In this document: piece by piece, positions 1 through 11,348 of the stretch
Numbering within the stretch: the stretch's first letter is position 1
Layout of the letters: each line of letters opens with the position of its first letter
Assembly: GCA_905221605.1 (NCBI GenBank)
Contig: CAJNDS010000150.1
Location: forward strand, 150,170 to 214,169
Length of the DNA stretch: 64,000 nucleotides
Direction: 5' to 3'
DNA from: Symbiodinium natans
Lineage: Eukaryota; Sar; Dinophyceae; Suessiales; Symbiodiniaceae
Notes under the pieces: model-generated
Databases searched by the model: none
What the model saw: the letters and a program-made list of their open reading frames with translations, nothing else
Told to the model about the DNA's origin: nothing
Made by a program: the position numbers and the translations under genes

Positions 1-182
1 ATTTTCAGGTTCGAGACCTTAAACCAAGGCCCCTAAACCCAGAGCCTTAATGTGGGTCTTGAGGGTTGGACGGGGTCCGTGTCGTCGGGCTTTGTAGCCT
101 CGGAGCTCGAGCTCGTACTGAAAGGTTCAGATGATCGGGCACTGGGGTTAGCATACACGGCGGACCTCAGTGGCACCAAAAC

Positions 183-297
183 CCTGAAACACCCTAAACC
201 AAAAAACCCTAAACCCTAAACCCTAAACCCCAAACCCCAAACCCTAAACCCTAAACCCTAAACCCTAAACCCCAAACCCTAAACCCTAAACCGTCCC
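183..297. repeat. (CCCTAAA)n telomere-like array
   Basis: Heptamer CCCTAAA repeats with CCCCAAA variants. The array is interstitial, not terminal, because unique sequence lies on both sides. Confidence 0.95.
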
Positions 298-2281
298 CAA
301 AACCTTTGGAAACCCCTAAAGGGAGAGCCAACGGAGGCGTCTGCGCATGGGAGCCCTGTCTGTGGAGAGCCCAGCGAATCCTTCTGCGGGTTTAGGGTTT
401 AGGGGTCTGGGGTTCCGGGTTTTAGGGGTTGTCTCAGTCTTTTACTCAGGTACACAAAAGGGAAGCTTTGTGGAATCCAGGGTTGCTTGTTGGACTTGGG
501 GTAGTGTAAGGGGGTATCATTCGCGATTTGTGAATCTTTATTTGGGGGTATATATCGTGGGTCTGTTTGCTGGTTTCGGCGGCTTTACGCGATTTTTGCG
601 GTTTTACCCAGGGTTGGTTTCGGGGGGGGGGGGGGGTTGTAATGAGGGCTTTGTTGGGAGGTTCAAGGGTTTTGAGGCTTCGACCCTTTCAGTGCAGGGG
701 GCTGGTTTAGGAGCCACTAGGAGTGCAGGGATATGTGCCCATGATTAGGAGCAGTGCACAAGGAGGCACTTGGTAGAAAATTGCGGTACAGTTCAAGGCA
801 GGAGACCCTAAACTTTCAACCTTTAGCCTTGAGAACCCTGAAAACCCTATACCCTCCTCCTGACGAGGTGGTCGCAGCAGTGGTGGGGGTCTCGAGTGGT
901 AGGCTGCTGCTCTCTTTCGTGCAGGCGCGCCTGGCTCGGCACTCCCAAAGTATCCATAAGTAGCAAAGCCCTAAATTAAGGGGTTTAAAAGCAGTGCGCA
1001 AATGGAGCCTGCCATAGGGTTAATTTGGCGTGCACACATCTTCTCCGTTTTTCCCTTTATTTGTTGATTTTTTTTTGGGGGGGGGGGGGGGGGGGGGCGG
1101 GGGTTGAGGCGCGCCTTGATTTTTGTTTTCCTTTTGGGTTTCCTTTGGGTCCCAGACGCCCGCCTCGACCCAACAGATGCGCTCCCCCACTTCCTTGTCA
1201 CAGGCGGGCCCTTGGCGACTTTTGTTTATCCCTCATACTTCTTGGGCTTGACAGGATCATGTTTGGGAGGATTCTTCAGAGGGTTTTATAAGGGCCATGC
1301 TATTTTTTGAGGTTGCAGAGGTGGAGCCCCAAGCCGCTGTTAGGCCTCCTCTTCAGAGTCTCGAAGCCCTGAACTCGCGGCTTGGGGGGTTTTCGGGGTT
1401 TGTGTACTCCTGCCGCATCGAGTATGTCCTGGAACGTCAGCAAAGACGCCGAATTTGCAAAGAGCGTCTGCTCTGCGACATGCTCCAAGTACAAGTAAGG
1501 GAGCGCACGACTTTACAGGAACTTATGACTTGCAGTAGCTGATCTAGTGGTTCCTGACAGGTGTAACAACCTAGAATCTGCGCACCTCCATTTGCACATC
1601 CTCAGCTGCCCAGCAAACCAAAACGCAGCGTTGAAGCCTCCTCTCTACCTCCAGCCCCTTGCGCCATGGCCCCCGGACATCGGACGTTAGTGTTCCTCCG
1701 CCACCTGCGGGCGAGGCTTTCCCCGAACCAAGCCTGAAGCCCTAATCCGAAGGACTCGAAACCCTGAGCTCTGAGGTCTAAATCCGAAATCCCTAACTTT
1801 AAAAATCCCTGAACAGCGGACCAAGAGCCCGCACCTCTTCGGTTTGGGGTGTAGGGTTGAGGGTCTTGGGTTTTAGGGTCTTAGGGTTTGAGGGTTTTTT
1901 GGGTTTGAGGGTTTGAGGGTTTGGACGGGACATCCTGAGTCTTGAATACTCAAAAAGCCAGCTCAACCCTCAAAGCCCAAAACCTGGAAGCCTAATGAGA
2001 CCCCCTCAAAATGGCCCCTCCCTCAACCCTAAACCCCTGAACCCAAAAACCCAACCCCCAAGGCCTGAAACTGAACCACTGGAACCCGAAACCCCAAATT
2101 TCCACCTGGCTGCTGCCGCCGCACCCGCCCCTTGCGAGATCATACCCCCCTTTGCTGCATGGACAACTGGCGGTCGCCCTGAACCATAACCCGAAACCCC
2201 AAACCCTAAAGCCTAAGCGCCAAACCCCGGACCCTCTCAGGGCTGAGCCTTGCCTTTAGAGCGATGCACCCCGGGGACTAG
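298..2281. other. Region with no supported gene
   Basis: Low-complexity DNA rich in degenerate CCCTAAA/TTTAGGG and containing a T-run/G-run near 1071-1097. A short GC-rich piece at about 325-387 sits between an upstream CCCTAAA array and a downstream GGTTTAGGG and could be an exon. I see no conserved motif in it and do not call it. Confidence 0.5.
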
Positions 2282-2551
2282 CCCCTCAACCCCTACCCCA
2301 TAAACACAAACCCTGAAGTTGTCAGGGCGCTTACGGACGCCGAAAAGAGACAACTGACGCGTCTGATGTTGGGCCTTTGCAAGAGGGCATCTCGACAAGC
2401 TGGTGGTAATGAGTTCTGCAACTCCGACGAGGACGAACAAGACATCCTCGATACCACCCGCGACAGTGTCGTGGCATTCCTCCATACTATCACAACAGAA
2501 GCCCTCGAGAAGTTGGAGGATGACAAGCCTACAAACGCCCTAGACCCCTAA
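2282..2551 (+). CDS. Exon-like coding island, function unknown
   Basis: The frame is open from just after a TAG at 2279 to a TAA at 2549. From about 2311 it encodes an ordinary, mixed-charge helical sequence: a segment starting RALTDAEKRQL, then a Cys-containing stretch, then an acidic stretch (NSDEDEQDILD), then an amphipathic helix ending near EKLEDDKP. This composition differs from the Pro/Leu-rich translations of the surrounding repeats. No ATG precedes the coding-like part, and CCCTCAA repeats follow it at once. It is best read as one internal or terminal exon of a split gene. I do not recognise the family. The first dozen codons and the last few are repeat-derived and probably intronic. 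Confidence 0.5.
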   Translation, partial: PLNPYPINTNPEVVRALTDAEKRQLTRLMLGLCKRASRQAGGNEFCNSDEDEQDILDTTRDSVVAFLHTITTEALEKLEDDKPTNALDP

Positions 2552-2561
2552 ACCCTCAACC

Positions 2562-2846
<285 letters not shown>

Positions 2847-2934
2847 CCCTAAACCCTCAACCCCAAACCCTACCCTCAACCCCAAACAACACCAAGCCCT
2901 CAACCCTAGATCCGAAACCCTCATCAGCTCCAAA

Positions 2935-3126
2935 CCCTAAACTCTAAACCCTAAACCCTAAACCCTAAACTTTAAACCCTAAACCCTAAACCCTAAACCC
3001 TAAACCCTAAACCCTAAACCCTAAACCCTAAACCCTAAACCCTAAACCCTAAACCCTAAACCCTAAACCCTAAACCCTAAACCCTAAACCCTAAACCCTA
3101 AACCCTAAACCTAAACCCTAAACCCT
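2935..3126. repeat. (CCCTAAA)n telomere-like array
   Basis: About 26 tandem CCCTAAA units, nearly perfect. About 100 bp of unique sequence separates it from an array in the opposite orientation (3229-3343). Confidence 0.95.
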
Positions 3127-3228
3127 TCGTTAATGAGGCCCCAGGCTCTGGGCGCCCGAGCCCATGCCGCCTCTGCCAGCTCCAGCATCGACCCGGAGGC
3201 CCTCTTTTTTTTTTTTTGTGGGCCTTGT

Positions 3229-3343
3229 AGGGTTAGGGTTTAGGTTTAGGGTTTAGGGTTTAGGGTTTAGGGTTTAGGGTTTAGGGTTTAGGGTTTAGGG
3301 TTTAGGGTTTAGGGTTTAGGGTTTAGGGTTTAGGGTTTAGGGT
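3229..3343. repeat. (TTTAGGG)n telomere-like array
   Basis: About 16 perfect TTTAGGG units in the orientation opposite to the array at 2935-3126. The two arrays could fold into a very long stem with the 3127-3228 segment in the loop. Confidence 0.95.
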
Positions 3344-5617
3344 GCTTTGTCGGCATGTAGGGTGCCTGTAGGTTTATAGGTTTCGTTTGTAATGGCAAGG
3401 GGTGGGCTTTGCACACTGCTTAAAGGGCATACACGTCGGGTTTCGGAGAGGTTGAGGAAGCCAAAAGCCTTCGATTTTAACAGGGGGGTCTCACCGCACC
3501 ACGAAGCAGCCTCCCGGCCTACGCAGGCGCATTCCCTGCCCACGGCCGCTGGTTCGTCGCAGCTGGCAAGCCCTTGCAAGGCGACGAAGGGCCGTAAGGT
3601 TTGTGTTTCGTATGTCTAATCCCTAATTCCCAGGACGCCTAAACCTAGGCCCTCAAGCCGAAACTCTGAGCCAAAGCAAGCCCGATCCGAAGTTCTAAAG
3701 CATCGGACTGGGGTCTCTGAATGCTAGGAAGGGGGGTCGTTTCAACAACGTAGGGCGATGCCGCGTGCTGGCACCACTTATACCTGTTAGAGCTGTCGGA
3801 AATCAACACTTGCTGGCCGCCCTTGGGACTGTAATGTGGATCGATGGCTTTAGCTCCAACAGCTTGTATACCTGAAGCCCTACATGGTCAAATCAAAACT
3901 GCAGAAAGAGGCCCTCTGCGGAAGGAACCCAAACTTTTGGAACAGCAACCCCACCCGCAACCCCAAGCCTCTTTGTCTAAAACCCAAAGCCTACACCCCC
4001 GAAGCCAGAACCCCTTCGAGCTCCAAAACTCCGAAGCCTGCAAGTCTTGGGCTTTGCCTGTCAGGCCGCCGTGCAGCTGACCGATGCAGAGTGGACCACC
4101 AGACTGCCCCTGAATCAGCCGCGAAGCAGCCAGATGATTTCAGGGCAGAGGGCTTGGGTCCAAGGCCAATTGTCCATGTTTGAGCACGCGCCAAGAACCC
4201 TCCTCCATTCAAGTAAGCAAGGGGCGGACGCGAATGCTCAGACACTTGAAAGACCAACGCTCATCGGCTATAAGCTTGAACATTTCCAAAGCGACACCTT
4301 CAGACATTAAACGGAGATATCTGATGCCAAACCCTGTAAAGCGAGGGGAGCACTTTGCGTCAATTAGCACCACCAGGGTGTTTTGGGATCCGCTCATTTG
4401 GGACCCATGAGGGGCAGTGTCGCGGCTCTCCCACCAGATCTGCAAAGAGCCATGTCCGGATTTCTGAATGAAGTTATGTGCTCAGTGCTCACGGCAGTTG
4501 GGTTCGCTGGGTGCCTTCTACTTGAAGGTTCATGGGTAGTTCTACCTAGGGTTAGAAGTACCCTGAAGAAGGTCACTTTCAACCCCAAGACCTGTTTGAA
4601 CTGCCCATGAACATCCGAAATTACCCTAAACCCTAAACCCTAACCCCTAAACCCTAAACCCTCAACCCTAAACCCTAAAGGTACCTGGTCTTGCGGAAGA
4701 AGGCCACGGAGCCAGGCCAGATCTGGCCATGTCCCCACATCTTTCCGAATAAAAACCATCCCGACCCGCAAATTTTACCCAAAACCCCCCCCAAACAACC
4801 AGGGCCAAAACCCCTTAAGCCCCTACAAAAAGCCCCTAACACCGAACACCCCCCAAAACCGTGAGCTCCGAACCAATACCCCGAGCTCAAGCGCGAAAGC
4901 TTTTCTGTTGTCGTTTTGGTCTGGCCCTAAAGCCAAAACGGGCCCCACAGCCGTGAGCGAATTGCAAAACACGGTGGATGAGCAATGGCCGAGTGTGAGC
5001 ACAAAGTGCACCGTCAGGGGAACCCATCAAGTACCAGGAGCTCTCCCCGGAAGAGATGGCAAGACAACCCATGGCACGAGTGGGGCCTGCGGGCAAGACA
5101 TTCCCGGCACACCTCTGCCGACCGCTTGCAACAGCTCTTGGCACACAACCGCTTCAGTCCTTAAACCGAGCTGTGAACCCCTATGCGAGGCGCTTACGTT
5201 CGAGACGAGTAGCCCAGCCTGCCCGCGAGTCCTGACCCGGAGGTCTGCCAGTGCACCCGGGAAAGGTGCAAAGCCCTAACCATCTTTGCAGCCATTGCTA
5301 TACTTTGAGGCACTGTACCCATTTGAGGAGGTGTTTAGGAGGACTGCCAAGGCAGGAAGTCTGGTCGCACATTGGCAAGGGAGCAGTGCGCAAAGCTTGC
5401 CGGCAAGCCTGGTAGAAAGTCATTTGTTGATTGACCTATGGGGACACCCTGCTATGCAATCCGGGGAGGTGGGTTCACCGTCCGACAAGCTTTGCGTCGC
5501 CGCGGGCTAGCTTCTAGGGAGCCTCGTCCGGTGCACCTGAGAAAGGTCGCGCTTGGATTGGAGCCCACGCACCAATGAGCGACCTCAAGTGTACAACAGG
5601 GGCCAAGCCCAAAACCC

Positions 5618-5666
5618 TGGGTTTAGGGTTTAGGGTTTAGGGTTTAGGGTTTAGGGTTTAGGGTTG
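5618..5666. repeat. (TTTAGGG)n array
   Basis: Seven tandem TTTAGGG units following a GC-rich island. Confidence 0.9.
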
Positions 5667-6974
5667 CGCCCCGTGATCTCTGAAGCGGCCAAACCCATGG
5701 ATGCTGGCAGGGCATCGGCTGCCCTTCCCGGCAGGCTTCGATGACCACTTCGAAGCAGGTCCGCACTCAGCACTTGCGCTGGCGGGTTTAGGGTAAATCC
5801 TAGGGGCTAAATGCTAAAGCCTGAACCTTGTACGTGTTTGTGCCCCTAGGCTTCCATATTGGGATTCCTGTGAAACAAACCAGCAACCCTTCAAGCGAAA
5901 GATTTAAGGTTTAGGCCTTTGCGAACATGAGAGAATCGGATGCGATGCGCATGTGAGACCCTCAAAGCTTGGGGTTCGCCTGATTGGTGGCAAATCAGGT
6001 GTGGCCCTGCCTACGTGCAGGGAAGCAAAGCCCACAGTGCCATCCCAATAGCAGCGGTGCGCTCCCTCGCAATCTCAAGCCCTAAACGCTGCAACGGAAG
6101 AATGCACTTCCGGCCGCTAGATTGGGAGATTTGCTCAGTTTCCCCTTAGCTTGAAGGCAATCCTGATTGCAAAGCAGAATGCCTCGCAACCTCCCCCCCA
6201 AAACTTCCTCAATCGGCTTCGCTCGCGGAGCCAACGTCCAGCAGGGCAGTAGGGGTTAGGGTTCAAGGTTAAGGGGCCTCCGAAACATCTGGAACTTGGT
6301 TTGAGGCTTGGGGGGCCAGGGCATCTGAACTATGGCAGCTGAGTTACATCCCCCGCGGAGGCGTCTACCTTTGCGCTGGCTGCTTTGTGGCAGGCCGGAA
6401 GCAGGTCTTGTCTCCCGGATCGCACATCTCACACGAATCGAAGCCCCGACTAGGAGGTTCATGGGTAGTTAGAAGCGGGGTTATGAGTAGGGTAGCTAAT
6501 GGTTATAAGAGGACATCCCCAAACCCTAAAGCCCGAAAGCCCCAAGCCCTAAGTGGAACTGTAAACCCCTGCCTGAAGCCAAAACCCTACACTCTTAAAC
6601 CCTAAATCCTACAGCAAACCGTCAAATTGGGTGTGAGGAGTGAAGGTGAGGAGAATGGGGTTTAGGGTTTTTGGGGTGTAGGGTTTAGAGTTTGACGGGT
6701 TTTGAGGTTTAGGGTTGAGCGGTTTATGGGTTGGCCAAAAGCCCTCAACCAACAAAAACCTCCAAACTCCCGAAAACCCCAAAGCTGCCCAAAACCCCCC
6801 CGAAACCTTAAACCGTAAACCCTAAACCCGAAACCCAAAGCCCTAAACCCTAAGTCTCCCGAAAGAGGTATACCAGCAGGATGAAGTTCGACTGCGGCTG
6901 CGGCTGGCCTGGCTTTTGGACCAACGTGCCGGGCCTAGTGGGGCACTGGGGGGGGGGGGAAGGCTGCTGCTCCC

Positions 6975-7089
6975 CTACTTGGAGGTTCGTGAGTAGTTAA
7001 AAGTAGGATTGTAAGTGCCGTGAACAAGGTTATAGCTGCATCATCCTACTGATAAACCCTACTTAAAACCACGCATGAGCCTCCAAGTA
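6975..7089. mobile_element. MITE-like inverted-repeat element, family A
   Basis: The left end reads CTACTTGGAGGTTCGTGAGTA and the right end is its imperfect reverse complement (CATGAGCCTCCAAGTA). About 115 bp, non-coding, AT-richer than its surroundings. Related copies lie at 9094, 41200, 41678 and 45471, which supports a dispersed family. Confidence 0.75.
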
Positions 7090-8855
7090 TGTTTCGTGTT
7101 CAGGCGTTTGGCCCCGGGTATTTTGTTCGGAGTTTAGGGTCTAGGGTTTAGAGTCTAGAGTTTAGCGGGCTCCTTGAACGTGGGGCGGGTGTAGGGGCAC
7201 CAGTACCCTGCCGTGTTTCTTCGAAAGAAACACATCAAAGCAAGATAGTTTGGTTTAGGGTGAGGGGTTAGGGTTTCGGGATGAGGCAGCTTTTTGTTCT
7301 TCTACATCTCCCCTAAATGCCCAAGAGGGCCCCCCAGCCCCAAACCCCGAAGCCCTAAGCCCATAAACCCCCCAAACTCTGAACCCTAAACCCCCTAAAG
7401 TCTACACCCTAAACCCCCTGACCCCCCTCAAGCCCTAAACCCTAAACCCCCTAAACCCTACAGCCCAACCTACTCCAGGTGGCCGGCAACGTCTTTGAGC
7501 AGCGCGATTCTGACGGATGCCGCGGCTCAGCCGAGGGAGTTGGTTTCGGCTTTTCAAGGAACAGGGTGTTTAGGGTTTAGGTTTTTTTTGGGTTTGGGGT
7601 CATTAATTTTAACGCCGCGTGAGCATGGTGATTCCGGGGGGGTGGGGGCGGGGGTGGGGGGAGGGGGGGGGAAAAGGGGGGGGGTGAACAACAGCGTGCG
7701 GCCCTGCTGGGAGGGGCTTCAACTGCCTCTGGTCCTGGCGAACCGTCCGCTTGCGGACCCCGGTTTCCCAGGGAGGGTACCCATTTGAGGCCAAAAAAAG
7801 GGGTCCGAAAAAGGGCTTTGGGTGTGGGGGGAGGATTTGGAGGGGTGCCTGTTCTGACAACCTATACACCTCCGGCCCGAGGCCTCGGCGGATTTATCAT
7901 CTAAATTCGGGTACCTCAATTAGAAGCCTCCGAGTTCTGCTCGGAATCTCCCAAACAAAGTTGCAGGGGAAGGCAATTGAGACGGCTGCCCGCAGGTTCT
8001 TCTGATTTTAGGGTTTAGGGTTTAGGGTTTAGGGTTTAGGGTTTAATAGCACCCCGAGGCTGCGAAATCCTGTGCGCCGCCTGCCATGGGCACCTGGGCC
8101 ACGTCTTTCGCGGGGAATCTCGGCTTGCAACAGTTGGAGGCAACCCCCCTAAGCCGTAAGCCCAAGAGACCCCGAATTTAGGGTTTAGGGTTGGGGGCCC
8201 TAAGCCCCAAATCCTAAACCTTAAAACCTACCAAGCTCAGGGTTTGTCGGGTTTGTGCCCAGATTAGGCTCTAACCCCGAACTGGAGCCAGTCGATCTTA
8301 TTCATGTTTGTCCGCTGTTGCGTTTCCGCCTAACACCCCCAATTCTGTTCAGGGTTTAGAAGGGTTAGGATGTAGTGTTACCTCAACCGTAAACCCCTAA
8401 ATTTGACAGCCAAAGAAGAACCCCAAAACTCTCAGACCCATGATCTTCCCTGCTGTGGAATTGGAGCTGTAGACCCAGCTCCCGAACCAAGAGGGTTAGG
8501 GTTTAAAGGTTTAGGGTTCTGACCCAGAACCCTACATTCCCACCCGGTCGGGCTGCCATTTCCACGTGGTACTGACTGCCGCTGCGCGGGGTCATCCGAA
8601 GTCCTGCTACTGAGCTCCTCACCCTGAACCCTGATCCCCATGCTCATGCCCTAAACTCGAAATCCCCAAACCCAAGATCCCCAAACCCTAAAAGCCCGAA
8701 GCCCTAAACCCTGAAAGCCTTAAGCCCTAGACCCTAAACCCTAAGCCTAAGCCCTAAACCCTAAACCTTCCCCTGAACCTTGATACCCTAAACCCTGAAC
8801 CCTAAGCCCTAAGCCCGGAGACCCAAGCCCGAAGCCCCAAACACCACACTCCGGA

Positions 8856-8956
8856 ACCCTAAATCCTAAACCCTAAACCCTAAACCCTAAACCCTAAACC
8901 CTAAACCCTAAACCCTAAACCCTAAACCCTAAACCCTAAACCCTAAACCCTAAACC
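8856..8956. repeat. (CCCTAAA)n array
   Basis: About 13 nearly perfect CCCTAAA units just upstream of an exon-like island. Confidence 0.95.
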
Positions 8957-8987
8957 GGAACCCAAACCCAAGACCCGAAGCCGGAGC

Positions 8988-9062
8988 CTCGAGGAGGGCT
9001 TCGGATACTGCACCGACGAGCGGCACTGCGTGAACTCCCTGAGCCTCCCTGCAGAAGTCTAG
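8988..9062 (+). CDS. Short exon-like island with two cysteines
   Basis: The frame from 8988 to a TAG at 9060 encodes 24 residues beginning LEEGFGYC and containing a C-x6-C pair. A CCCTAAA array lies upstream and TTTAGGG lies downstream, the same arrangement as around better supported exons. The function cannot be told from so short a piece. Confidence 0.35.
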   Translation, partial: LEEGFGYCTDERHCVNSLSLPAEV

Positions 9063-9093
9063 GGGTCCGTGGTTTAGGGTTTAGGTTTTAGGG

Positions 9094-9189
9094 CTACTTG
9101 GCGGTTAAAAGTTGGGTTTGAAGTATCCGAAGTCAGGCTATAATCGTCTATACTTATAGCCCCACAAACGACTCATGAACCTCCAATTA
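9094..9189. mobile_element. MITE-like element, family A, diverged
   Basis: The left end CTACTTGGCGGTT pairs with the right end CATGAACCTCCAATTA. About 96 bp, non-coding. It shares the internal ACTTATAGCC motif with the copy at 41678. Confidence 0.6.
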
Positions 9190-9913
9190 CCAAACTCTAA
9201 ACCCTAAGCCCAAAGCCCACCAAAACCCTAAACCCTAAACTGCCCTATGCCCTAAACCCTAAACCTAAACCCTTAAACCCCTAAACCCTAAGCGTTCTCC
9301 ATTCGGGGTTCTGGGCGTTGGGGGGTTTTGTTGGGGTATTAGGGCAGAGGGGCTACCAGGTGCGCCCTTGGAATGTGTTGTATCGGTTCCCTTTTTGGGT
9401 CTTTAGACGATCTAGTGAAGGAATGTCTTGTAGAAGGTTGCGAGGACCTAGACTCTTGCCCAAGCACAGAACCAACCTCCCCTCGAAACCTGGAAGCCCC
9501 AAACGAAAACTCCAAAATCCCAAGTCCAAGGCATTAAAACACTAGTCCCCAATCCCTGAACCTTAGCAGATGCCCAGAATCCGTGAGCCACCCTTCCGAC
9601 GAAATTGAACTTGGTTTACTTGGAACTTCGAGCCCTTTAACTCAACCCCCCAGGCCTCATCTTCCTGGCGGCCGGCAGTGAGGAGCCAGTGAAGCCCGCA
9701 TACCAGGGCCCAGTGTTTTGAGCCCCACGCGGATATATCTCCAGGGCTCCTGCCCCAGGCCCGAAGCGGCGCCACGGTAGGCCGTAAAAGCAGGGCTTTG
9801 GTGCTTTTGGGGCATACGGTTTGTTTTCAATCTTACGCTAAACAATATTAAACAAGCTAGGCCGAGTTGGAGGCCTCAGGGCTTCTGGATCCTCAACCCT
9901 AAGCCCTAAACCT

Positions 9914-10028
9914 GCTAGGATGCCCAGTAGTGCCCTTATTCCCTTTTTGGTAGGTTTAGGTTCCCTTATAAACCCCTTTAAGCAAAAAAGGGCACCCTTT
10001 TTCATCCTAGGTTACTGGGCAACCTAGC
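9914..10028. mobile_element. MITE-like inverted-repeat element, family C
   Basis: Terminal inverted repeats GCTAGGATGCCCAGTA and TACTGGGCAACCTAGC match at 15 of 16 positions. The interior contains CCCTTTTT and AAAAAGGGCACCC arms. A related interior sequence occurs near 36,750-36,815. Confidence 0.65.
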
Positions 10029-10129
10029 CTGAAATCATCAACCCCGAACCCTAAATTGGGTCGATCTGTATCCTGCGAGCTGCGAGGATCCGAAAAATGG
10101 CATGGGGGCTGCTGGTTTCGAGTTTCGGG

Positions 10130-10258
10130 CTTAAGGGCTTAAGGGCTTTAAGGGCTTAAGGGCTTAAAGGGCTTAAGGGGCTTAAGGGGCTTAAGGGGCT
10201 TAAGGGGCTTAAGGGCTTAAGGGCTTAATAAAGGGCTTAAGGGCTTCAGGGCTTAGGG
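10130..10258. repeat. (GGGCTTAA)n tandem array
   Basis: Units of 8-9 bp (GGGCTTAA, with extra G or A) repeated about 14 times. Confidence 0.9.
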
Positions 10259-11009
10259 TTAAGGTTTTAACCCTGAACCTTGCCTAAACCGGAGCCCAAG
10301 TCCCTGAACCCGAGACTCACTGGTTCGGGATAGGGTTTCAGGTGAGAAGGGGCCGCACCTTTGCATTGCATTGCATGTGGTTGTCATCGGCTGGCTGGCT
10401 TCTGGCTCTTTGGGTGGTCTGCCTTCAGTTTTTGGCGCTTTCTGCGTGTTGTTGGCGTTCTACATGCTTCTTTGCGTGCTATCTGCTTTAGGCCTCCCCC
10501 CCACCCCAGATGGACAACACATTTCGGACGTCGCAAAAGACCAGCAACAGAGCTGGATCGGCCATGATCTCGATCATTATTGTTTTTAGAAGATGTGCTT
10601 GCTGCGCGTCCACGTCATCTATTCCCCAGAAAGCTACGCGCAGGCGGCCTGCTGGGGGCCGTCACGAAGCCTGCAAGTCCGAAGGTCTGCGCGGTTTAGG
10701 GCATGGGGTGTAGGGGCCAGGGATTCGGCAGTTTAGGGTCCAACAGGGCAGCTTGGGTCCAACCGATTTGATGGTTGAGTGCTCAGGGTTGCAGGTGTGC
10801 TAAGTTTCGGGTGCAGCGAACTAGCCCAGTCCGAGGAAAGTTGGTTTTGCCCCCAAAGGCCGCAGATCCTCAACCTCCGAAACGGCTTACCCAGTGTCCT
10901 GATCCTAAACTCGTAACATAGTGGTCGGAATAGTTGCTAATAGTATTCCGTATTCCCTTGGGGTCCCTTTATAAATATACAAGAAACCCCCCAAAGCCCT
11001 TTTTCTAAT

Positions 11010-11109
11010 CTACTATCTGCTTAAGACCCCCAAAAGAATGAATCCCTATATTACCCTTATAAGGGATAATATTTTGTGTTTTTTGGGGGGTTCTTAAGCC
11101 ATTAGTAGT
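11010..11109. mobile_element. MITE-like element, family B
   Basis: Left arm CTACTATCTGCTTAAGACCCC, right arm GGGGTTCTTAAGCCATTAGTAG. About 100 bp with an AT-rich palindromic centre (TTACCCTTATAAGGGATAA). The same arms recur at 19877-19960. Confidence 0.7.
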
Positions 11110-11221
11110 ACTTCGTCCGGCCCCTAGAGCAAGTCCCCCACAGCCCTACACCCCGAGCGCCAAAGTCAGGGCCGCCGAGTCGACTCCTGGAGAGCCGTCG
11201 GAGCCAGAGGAAGAGGCGATA

Positions 11222-11348
11222 AACCCGAAACCCGAGACCCGAAACCCGAAACCCGAAACCCCCAACCCCAAACCCCAAACCCCAAACCCCAAACCCTAAA
11301 CCCTAAACACTAAACCCTAAACCCTAAACCCTAAACCCTAAACCCTAT
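11222..11348. repeat. Mixed CCCGAAA/CCCCAAA/CCCTAAA array
   Basis: Heptamers grade from CCCGAAA through CCCCAAA to CCCTAAA along the block. Confidence 0.9.

Larger units (their letters stand above)
3344..8987. other. Region with no supported gene
   Basis: Mixed unique DNA and degenerate heptamers. Several open frames exist (for example 4908-5279 +), but they lack conserved motifs and convincing splice sites. A piece after CAG at 7477 (about 7480-7557) and one before GGTTTAGGG at 5787 are weak exon candidates. The two small features listed below lie inside. Confidence 0.4.

Noticed and set aside
1-300. A true chromosome end at the left border
   Set aside because: The heptamer array is interstitial, starts 180 bp in and is mixed with variants, like dozens of others in the window.
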